This document shows, one piece after another, positions 58,587-64,000 of a stretch of 64,000 nucleotides of DNA. How positions within the stretch are numbered: the stretch's first letter is position 1; the number at the start of each line of letters is the position of its first letter. This DNA comes from Phenylobacterium sp. GTDB taxonomy: Bacteria > Pseudomonadota > Alphaproteobacteria > Caulobacterales > Caulobacteraceae. The notes beneath the pieces are model-generated. The model saw only the letters and a program-made list of their open reading frames with translations. It was not told the DNA's origin and searched no databases. The stretch is taken from the NCBI GenBank assembly GCA_017991675.1, contig JAGOQB010000001.1, forward strand, positions 124,001 to 188,000. The letters run 5' to 3'. The translations under genes were made by a program, and so were the position numbers.

Positions 58587-60877
58587 TGGTCGAGAAAATC
58601 GTCAACTACCGTCAGCGCCAGGTCATCGCCCCCGACGACCTCAACAACTCTCAGCTGTTCGCCCGTGCATCGATCGACCACGTGGTCGGCGATGCGCTCG
58701 AGGCCGGCCGCCGCTTCACCGGCTTCCAAGTCACCGCCGGATCGGCCCTGCAGGTCGTGGTGGGCGATGGCCGCCTCTATTTCGACGGCGCGGTCTATCC
58801 GCGCAGCGAGCCCGACGGCGTCACGGTCGATCTGAACGGCAAGCGTCCGGAGCTGCAGAAACGCATCGTCGCGATCGTCGTCTGGCCGGACGTCAAGGAT
58901 GAGAAGAAGCAATACCGCGACTTCGAGGTCGATGCGGAGAGCATGAAGTTCGTTGGCGAAGAGGTCGCGCTCGAGACCTGGCGCTACGCCCGGATCGAAG
59001 CGATCGCCGGCGCCCAGGCGGTCTCGCCCCAGAACCCCCCGATCGCCGACAGCGCGGTTGCGGTGGCTTTCGTGCTCATGGGCCCGGCCGGGATCGAGAG
59101 CATCCTCCGCAACGAGGAGATGGTGCTCCCTAATCTGTCGCGGGTGGCCGACCGGGTGGCCGATCTGGACGCCTTCGCGGACGAAACCGGCCCGCAGGTG
59201 AAGACCCTGAAGACCGACCTCTCGCGCCTGTCGGCCGACCTGGCGCAAAGCGGCGACGGCGAGCTGCTGCTGCAGATGGCCGGCGACGTCGCGATGCTGC
59301 GCGAGCGCGCGGACCTTCCGGACACCTACACTGACTATCGGGCCCTGCCGTTCCAGGACGCCAGCAAGAGCAAACTCGCAGCGCCCGGCTACGCGGCGCG
59401 GATCGTGGAGGGCCTGCGCTTCCCCTTCGTCGCCCAAGCCTCGAACCCGTTGGCGCTGTTCAACCCGAACCAGCCCGACGCCAAGCTGTCCACCGGCGGT
59501 CTGCTGCTGCCCGCCTACCGCAAGCTCGAGCGCCGCATCACCAAGGGCCACAACGGCGACATCTCCCTGGCCGAGTACTCGGTCCAGGAGAACCGCACCC
59601 TCACCAAGCTGAGCATGAGCCGCTCGCGGACCCGGTTCGCCCAGGACTTCGAAGTCGTGGTCGGCTCGGCCTATTGGAACGCCGGCACCTATGCCGACCG
59701 CCTCAACACTGGCGTCCGCAACGTTTTCCAGAAGGACGGCGAGAACTTCCAAGTCTACGAGACCGGCCGCGTCGACCAGGACGGCCACCGCATCGTCCGG
59801 CTGGCCAAGTTCTGGACCGATGAAGTCGCCGCGCCCTACTGGTCTCGCCTGACGTCAGAGCACAACCTGCTCGGCTACGCCCACAACGAGACCTTCCTGA
59901 ACGGCCAGGATCGCTGGGTCGTCGCCCTCGGGCCGCACATTACCGCCAAGCCCGCAAACGGAACCATTACGGTGGGCGCCTGCCGCACCTATCGCGGCGA
60001 GCCGGACTACGACCAGGTCCTCGCGATGACCACGGTCAACGCGGCCGACGTCAAGCTGGTCAACGCCGAGGGCGACTTCCCCGAGATCCCGATCGAGCCC
60101 ATTTTCCTCAAGGGCGGCGAGTCCTACACCTATTTCGTCGTCACCCAGCACCCGTTCCGCATGGGGGTGACCGACGCCCAGACGGCCGCGCTGCAGGGGA
60201 CGACGGGGACCTACTTCTACGGCATGAACGGGGGCGTCTGGCACCCCAGCCCCGACGTCCATCTGATCTGGCGCGACTACTCGGCAGTGTTCCCCAAGGC
60301 CCGCGTCGACATCGACCTCACGCCCCTGCAACTGCCCGGCGGGATCCAGGGCATCGACCTTCTCACCGACGCCGTGCGGCCGGGCTCGACCGACGTGGTC
60401 TATTCGGTCCAGGTCGACGGGACCTGGCGGCCGATTGATCAGTATTCGCCCGAGGCCCTGGCGAACCTGCCGCCCATGCTGCCGCTCCGGGTCACCTTCG
60501 TGGGCACGCCCGACATCATGCCGGGCATCCGTCTCGACGGATCGGTCGCGACCGTCTCGCGCCTGGCGACTGCAGCCAAGCACGTCGCCGTTCAGAAGAA
60601 CGTCGGGGCCAGCAACAAGATCACGGTCACAGCCCGGATGCGCGGCTTCGACCCGGCGCACCACTCGATCACGTTCAAGATCGACCGCGGCCCCGGCGTC
60701 ATCGAGCTCGCCGACCTGGTCAACACCAAGACCCTATCCGACGGCATGGTCGAGAAGGTGGCCGTGTTCAACCTGGCCGCCCCGGCCACCGCCTACGAGT
60801 CCTCGATCGAGATGACCACGAACGCGCCGACCCGCCCGTTCGTCGTCGCCCACGCGATCGAAGTCGCCCAGCCGTAA
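58586..60877 (+). CDS. Large phage tail fibre/baseplate-associated protein (unfamiliar)
   Basis: 763 residues from MVEKIVNYRQRQVIAPDDLN, in the tail-fibre H position of P2. N-terminal part starts like phage proteins that attach to the baseplate (QVIAPDDLNNSQLFARASIDHVV). A coiled-coil-like stretch (RVADRVADLDAF...KTLKTDLSRLSADLA, ~185-220) is followed by a long beta-rich region. No P2 gpH or gpG similarity and no chaperone gene after it. Presumed tail fibre. An open frame extends upstream into I but only in another reading. Confidence 0.7.
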   Translation: MVEKIVNYRQRQVIAPDDLNNSQLFARASIDHVVGDALEAGRRFTGFQVTAGSALQVVVGDGRLYFDGAVYPRSEPDGVTVDLNGKRPELQKRIVAIVVWPDVKDEKKQYRDFEVDAESMKFVGEEVALETWRYARIEAIAGAQAVSPQNPPIADSAVAVAFVLMGPAGIESILRNEEMVLPNLSRVADRVADLDAFADETGPQVKTLKTDLSRLSADLAQSGDGELLLQMAGDVAMLRERADLPDTYTDYRALPFQDASKSKLAAPGYAARIVEGLRFPFVAQASNPLALFNPNQPDAKLSTGGLLLPAYRKLERRITKGHNGDISLAEYSVQENRTLTKLSMSRSRTRFAQDFEVVVGSAYWNAGTYADRLNTGVRNVFQKDGENFQVYETGRVDQDGHRIVRLAKFWTDEVAAPYWSRLTSEHNLLGYAHNETFLNGQDRWVVALGPHITAKPANGTITVGACRTYRGEPDYDQVLAMTTVNAADVKLVNAEGDFPEIPIEPIFLKGGESYTYFVVTQHPFRMGVTDAQTAALQGTTGTYFYGMNGGVWHPSPDVHLIWRDYSAVFPKARVDIDLTPLQLPGGIQGIDLLTDAVRPGSTDVVYSVQVDGTWRPIDQYSPEALANLPPMLPLRVTFVGTPDIMPGIRLDGSVATVSRLATAAKHVAVQKNVGASNKITVTARMRGFDPAHHSITFKIDRGPGVIELADLVNTKTLSDGMVEKVAVFNLAAPATAYESSIEMTTNAPTRPFVVAHAIEVAQP

Positions 60878-60887
60878 GGAGGCCAGC

Positions 60888-61082
60888 ATGGCGCCCCGCA
60901 AGTCCCCGACCCCGACCGCCCGCAGGCCCTATGAGGCCGGGCGGTTCTATGCCGTCGACCTCGCCCGCGTCGTCGACTGGAAGGGCTCGCCGCTCATTCC
61001 GGGCCACGACCTCCAGGTCCGTGGCGCGATCCTGAACCAGATCGACGATCAGGACGCGATCACCCATGCCCGACCGCTCTAA
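60888..61082 (+). CDS. Small hypothetical phage protein
   Basis: 64 residues, AAGGAGG ribosome-binding site 5 bases before ATG. Basic N-terminus, then YEAGRFYAVDLARVVDWKGSPLIPGHDLQVRGAIL. No family recognised. Overlaps the following gene by 17 bases. Confidence 0.6.
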   Translation: MAPRKSPTPTARRPYEAGRFYAVDLARVVDWKGSPLIPGHDLQVRGAILNQIDDQDAITHARPL

Positions 61083-61824
61083 GGACTACGCCTGGGGGCA
61101 GCAGGAGCCGTTCACCACCCAGGCCCTCGACAAGCGCTTCCTCGACATCAACGCCCGGGTCCTGCTGGTCGAGATCGCGCGCCTCACCGAGAACGAGGCC
61201 TTCGCCGTCGTGCAGGACCGCGTGCTGTCGCGCGCCGAGGCGGTGATCGCCGCCCTGCGGGCGCGCCTGCTCGAGGTGACCCAGCTGGACTGGCTGACCG
61301 CCACATCGAGCACGCCCGTTCTCCTCGAGGAGACGGCCGAGGTCGCGATCGAGATCCCACTCGATCAGCGCGACCTGTTCGCGCCCGGCCCGTTCGCGGT
61401 GCTGACCCGTATCGGATCGCCGGCGGACTACGCGGTCGTCCGCACGCTCGGGTTCGACCGGACGTCCGGCCAATGGGACGTGAAGATCGAGGCGTTCACC
61501 GGATCGCCCGGCCCGCATTCCGACTGGCTCATCACGGCGATCGCCGGCTCGGCCCTGGCGCAATACTCCCTGCTCGCCGACGGCCGCGCCTATCGCGACC
61601 AGGCGCAGCAGGCCCGCGACGTGGTGGAGCCGCTGGCCGGTCAGGTCGACGCCGACGCCCAGGCCGTCGAGACCGCACGCCAGCAGGTCGACGCCAACGC
61701 CGCCTCGGTCGCCGATGCCCTCGAGCAGATCGAGGGGTTCGCCCAGGCCATCGACCCGGTCGCCATCAACCGCCGCATCAACGCCGCGCGGTCGTTCGCG
61801 ATCGCCGCGTCCGTCATCCTCTAG
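61066..61824 (+). CDS. Hypothetical phage tail protein with helical C-terminus
   Basis: 252 residues. Strongly helical, with heptad-like repeats at the C-terminus (DADAQAVETARQQVDANAASVADALEQIEGFAQ). Central region beta-rich. Probably a fibre-associated or baseplate protein by context; no family recognised. Confidence 0.6.
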   Translation: MPDRSKDYAWGQQEPFTTQALDKRFLDINARVLLVEIARLTENEAFAVVQDRVLSRAEAVIAALRARLLEVTQLDWLTATSSTPVLLEETAEVAIEIPLDQRDLFAPGPFAVLTRIGSPADYAVVRTLGFDRTSGQWDVKIEAFTGSPGPHSDWLITAIAGSALAQYSLLADGRAYRDQAQQARDVVEPLAGQVDADAQAVETARQQVDANAASVADALEQIEGFAQAIDPVAINRRINAARSFAIAASVIL

Positions 61825-61833
61825 GAGACATCC

Positions 61834-62277
61834 ATGGCCGTCCTCGACACCCCCGCCCCGAACGCCTACGGCCTCGAGACCAACTCGATGGTCACGCTGC
61901 AGAAGCCGCGCGCCAAGACCACGCCGCTGCTGGGTCCGGCCAACACCAGCCTCTCGGCGCCGACCAACGTGACCGAGATCTATCAGGCCGGCCCCAAGGG
62001 CGGGCGCGTCCACCTGATCGAGGCGGTCGGCACCGCGGCGCAGGCGGCCACTCAGATCCAGCTGTTCCGCTCGGCCGGCGACGGCGTCGCCAAGCGGTTC
62101 CTTCGTGCCAAGGCGTTTCCGGCGTTCGCGATCAACAACACCGGCGATGCCCTACCGAACGAGCTGCCCTTCACCGACCTGAAGTCGATCACCCTCGAGC
62201 CGAACGAGAAGCTCTGGGCGGGCTCGCCGGTCGCCGTCACCGGCATCAACGTCAACGTCGAGGGCGCGGACTACTGA
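61834..62277 (+). CDS. Hypothetical phage structural protein
   Basis: 147 residues, beta-rich (VHLIEAVGTAAQAATQIQLFRSAGDG, ITLEPNEKLWAGSPVAVTGINVNVEG), no signal peptide or membrane span. Stop overlaps the next start (TGATG). Function unknown; context is the tail-tip region. Confidence 0.6.
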   Translation: MAVLDTPAPNAYGLETNSMVTLQKPRAKTTPLLGPANTSLSAPTNVTEIYQAGPKGGRVHLIEAVGTAAQAATQIQLFRSAGDGVAKRFLRAKAFPAFAINNTGDALPNELPFTDLKSITLEPNEKLWAGSPVAVTGINVNVEGADY

Positions 62278-62978
62278 TGCGCCCCATGATCGGGCTCCTG
62301 GGCCAGCAGCTGGCCCCGCCGCTGGCGCCCCCGCCGAGCCTGGTGGCGCTGCCGTTCGGCCGCCCAGCCGCCCGCAAGGGCCTCAACCTGACCCGGACCG
62401 GCGGCCTCCTCAACGTCAGCAGCGAATCCCCGACGATCAGCACCCCGTGGTTCGACGTCCAGGCGAACAACCCTAAGCGCGACAATGCGTTCATGACGTC
62501 CTGGACGCAGCTGACCGGCCCCCCCGGCTCCGTTTTCACCGACGGGCCGATGCGCGCCCGGCTGCAGCACGGCTTCAGCTCCCGCAACAGCTATCCGATC
62601 AGCTGGCGCTGCGACGTGCTCGACAGGTACGGCCGCCGCGACGCCCTGCAGGTAGACTTCACCCTGTCCTACACGGAGCCGGCCCTGCCACCGCTGTGGG
62701 GCTACGGCACGCCAGTCGAGATGCAGATGGCCGCTGTTGATCCCGGCACGCGCCAGGTGACCGTCCACTTCGGGGTCGTCATGACCAGCGGGGTCGCGCC
62801 CTTCGAATACGACTGGGGCGGCGGCGACAACCGCTACAGCGCGTCCAACAGCGCCACCCTCGACCTGCCGCTCGGCGCAACCTCGGGATACAATTGGAAC
62901 CCGGGTTGCACCGTCAGGGACGCCGCCGGCCAGAGCACCGTGATCGGAACAGGCGGGTTCTTCATCTACCTGATGTGA
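62277..62978 (+). CDS. Hypothetical phage protein, beta-rich
   Basis: 233 residues from MRPMIGLLGQQLAPP. Low-complexity Pro/Ala N-terminus, then Ser/Thr-rich and aromatic beta strands (SGYNWNPGCTVRDAAGQ), PKD-like appearance (VDPGTRQVTVHFGVV, PFEYDWGGGDNRYS). Ends TGGFFIYLM. Possibly an adhesin-like tail-tip domain. Confidence 0.6.
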   Translation: MRPMIGLLGQQLAPPLAPPPSLVALPFGRPAARKGLNLTRTGGLLNVSSESPTISTPWFDVQANNPKRDNAFMTSWTQLTGPPGSVFTDGPMRARLQHGFSSRNSYPISWRCDVLDRYGRRDALQVDFTLSYTEPALPPLWGYGTPVEMQMAAVDPGTRQVTVHFGVVMTSGVAPFEYDWGGGDNRYSASNSATLDLPLGATSGYNWNPGCTVRDAAGQSTVIGTGGFFIYLM

Positions 62979-62988
62979 CCTGGGCGGC

Positions 62989-63011
62989 GTTGTTTCCTCG
63001 GCATAGACAAC
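62989..63011. promoter_or_regulatory. Phage late dyad copy 3, before the gene at 63078
   Basis: GTTGTTT-CCTCGGCAT-AGACAAC, 7-9-7 layout, followed by GCCCCCAGCT, 66 bases before ATG 63078. Marks a fourth late transcription unit start, as P2 has for the F genes. Confidence 0.72.
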
Positions 63012-63077
63012 GCCCCCAGCTTAGGCGCCATCAGCCTTCGGCCTTTTCTGCCCCGGTTGCAGCAAAGGGAATTTCCG

Positions 63078-63845
63078 ATGGCGAGCGTCCTGGTCGAGTA
63101 TGTCCTCCTGGATCGCGCCGGAGAGCGTGATCGAAACCCGACCATCCTCCGCGCACCCGTCGGCCACCCCGAATCCCTTCCGGAGATCCTCGACGAGCCG
63201 GTCTTCACCGCCGGCGCGCCCCATTGGGGTAAGGAGCAAGGGGTCATCACCCCCACCGGCTTCGCCCGGGTGACCGTCCTGACCGGCGCCGTGAACTGCG
63301 CCTGGGGCGGCCTGAGCCCCGACCTCGCCAAGTGCGTGCAGTTCGTCGCTGGCGACCCGCCCGCGCTCCTCGAGCTCAAAGCCCTCGACCGGATCGTCTT
63401 CGTCCAGACCACGACCGGCCGCGCCGCCGGCGGAGCCCGCGCCGACCTGCAGCAGCTGGGCAACGACGCGCTCTCGAACATCGCCGCCGCGTTCGCCGGG
63501 CCGTCCGGGATCCTCGTCAGGCCGGCGACCTCCGCGCCGGCCACCACGCCGCCGGTCTCGGGCGTGTTCGCCGCCGACAGCCGAAGCCTCGCCTTCGCCG
63601 CCGATCCCGGCCGCCCGATCAATGTGCGCCTCAGCTCGGCCGCCCCCTGGACCGCCACCATCCGCCTGCTCCGCAAGCTCCCCGGCGAGGATGAGTTTCG
63701 ACCCGTCACCATGATGGGCGCGGCCTGGGCGACCTTCACAGCCCCCCTCAACGAGCCCGTCTGGGAGGAAAGCGAGGCCGGCGCCCTGTTCGTCCTCGAC
63801 TGCGACCACGTCGCCGGCGCCATCGACTACCGGATCAGCCAATGA
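63078..63845 (+). CDS. Hypothetical phage tail protein
   Basis: 255 residues from MASVLVEYVLLDRAGERDRNP (an upstream ATG is in frame but lacks a ribosome-binding site). Beta-rich; LECT-like fold cannot be judged. First gene after late dyad copy 3. Stop overlaps next start in ATGA. Function unknown. Confidence 0.6.
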   Translation: MASVLVEYVLLDRAGERDRNPTILRAPVGHPESLPEILDEPVFTAGAPHWGKEQGVITPTGFARVTVLTGAVNCAWGGLSPDLAKCVQFVAGDPPALLELKALDRIVFVQTTTGRAAGGARADLQQLGNDALSNIAAAFAGPSGILVRPATSAPATTPPVSGVFAADSRSLAFAADPGRPINVRLSSAAPWTATIRLLRKLPGEDEFRPVTMMGAAWATFTAPLNEPVWEESEAGALFVLDCDHVAGAIDYRISQ

Positions 63846-64000
63846 GCATCGACTTCATCGCGCGCGCGATCGCCCAGAAGGCGCTCACGGAGGCCGGCGG
63901 CCCGGGCGCTAGCGCCTATCAGGTGGCCGTCGCCAACGGCTTCGTCGGAACCGAGGCGGACTGGCTGGCCTCGCTGAAGGGCGAGGATGGAGACAGCACG
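63842..64000 (+). CDS. Phage tail fibre-like protein, 5' part only
   Basis: First 53 residues visible, MSIDFIARAIAQKALTEAGG..., no stop before the edge. AYQVAVANGFVGTEADWLASLKGEDG matches the linker repeatedly seen in tail fibre and collagen-like phage proteins, so this is probably a fibre subunit. ATGA-coupled to the preceding gene. Confidence 0.65.
   Translation, partial: MSIDFIARAIAQKALTEAGGPGASAYQVAVANGFVGTEADWLASLKGEDGDST

Larger units (their letters stand above)
42689..64000. mobile_element. P2-like (Peduovirus-type) prophage, left end to window edge
   Basis: Begins at the tRNA-Pro remnant and runs past the right edge. Gene order Q-P (minus) / O-N-M-L-X-lysis-R-S (plus) / J-I-tail fibre is that of phage P2, with a DNA-modification cassette between S and J. 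Structural genes look intact with tight overlaps, suggesting a recently active prophage. Integrase, repressor, replication protein A, late activator, tail sheath and tube (FI/FII) and tape measure are not in the window. Confidence 0.92.

Noticed and set aside
1..64000. CRISPR arrays, transposases, rRNA genes or toxin-antitoxin pairs
   Set aside because: Looked for regularly spaced direct repeats, DDE/tyrosine transposase motifs and rRNA signatures; none seen.

Overview
The window is high-GC, gene-dense alphaproteobacterial chromosome, most likely Caulobacteraceae (Caulobacter/Phenylobacterium type). The best taxonomic marker is a PopA-like receiver-receiver-GGDEF protein with a degenerate catalytic site, a cell-cycle regulator known from Caulobacter. 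A FixK-box-controlled cbb3 oxidase operon and an NDUFS4-like complex I subunit agree with an alphaproteobacterium. Coordinates and reading frames come from the sequence; functions are inferred from recognised motifs and remembered families, with no database search.

Bases 1-42660 are chromosomal. 1-4121 (minus strand) is ccoN-ccoO-ccoQ-ccoP-ccoG, running off the left edge, with an FNR/FixK box upstream. 4253-7865 holds a small membrane protein, a LysR regulator, a dicarboxylate/amino-acid symporter and an outer-membrane protein. 7878-13094 has a second-type FtsZ without the usual C-terminal peptide, a solitary LpxA-like acyltransferase, two translationally coupled rRNA-modification enzymes and a CoA-transferase. 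13135-19354 carries an MFS transporter, TusA, a YihY membrane protein, PstS with a three-repeat Pho box, a racemase-type CoA-transferase and an SDR. PopA follows, then a large single-polypeptide fusion of adenylation domain, carrier protein and membrane acyltransferase (20811-24236), then mfd, sdhE, a lipoprotein and recG. 30982-36486 includes the LPS inner-core operon kdsA-hldE-hldD with a hydrolase-like gene downstream. 36673-42660 holds cyclopropane-fatty-acid synthase, cysteine synthase, mercaptopyruvate sulfurtransferase, a solute-binding lipoprotein that seems to start at ATC, cystathionine beta-lyase, tRNA-Arg and the complex I subunit.

From about 42689 to the right edge lies a P2-like (Peduovirus-type) prophage, inserted in a tRNA-Pro(TGG) gene whose 3' part remains at the junction. 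Gene order follows P2: Q and P leftward; O, N, M, L, X, lysis genes (small membrane proteins, transglycosylase, overlapping Rz/Rz1 spanins), R and S rightward; then J, I and a block of unfamiliar tail genes. V and W are absent from their usual place, which is occupied by a leftward com-dcm-dam DNA-modification cassette. A 23-bp dyad, GTTGTYW-N9-ARACAAC, occurs four times: between P and O, before J, before the gene at 63078, and between dcm and dam. It looks like the binding site of a late-gene activator of Ogr/Delta type. Integrase, repressor, activator and the remaining tail genes must lie beyond 64000.

The most interesting items are the adenylation/carrier/acyltransferase fusion (a possible one-protein counterpart of the Dlt aminoacylation system), the four-copy phage dyad that appears to place the methylase cassette in the late regulon, the tail-less FtsZ paralogue, and the ATC start.
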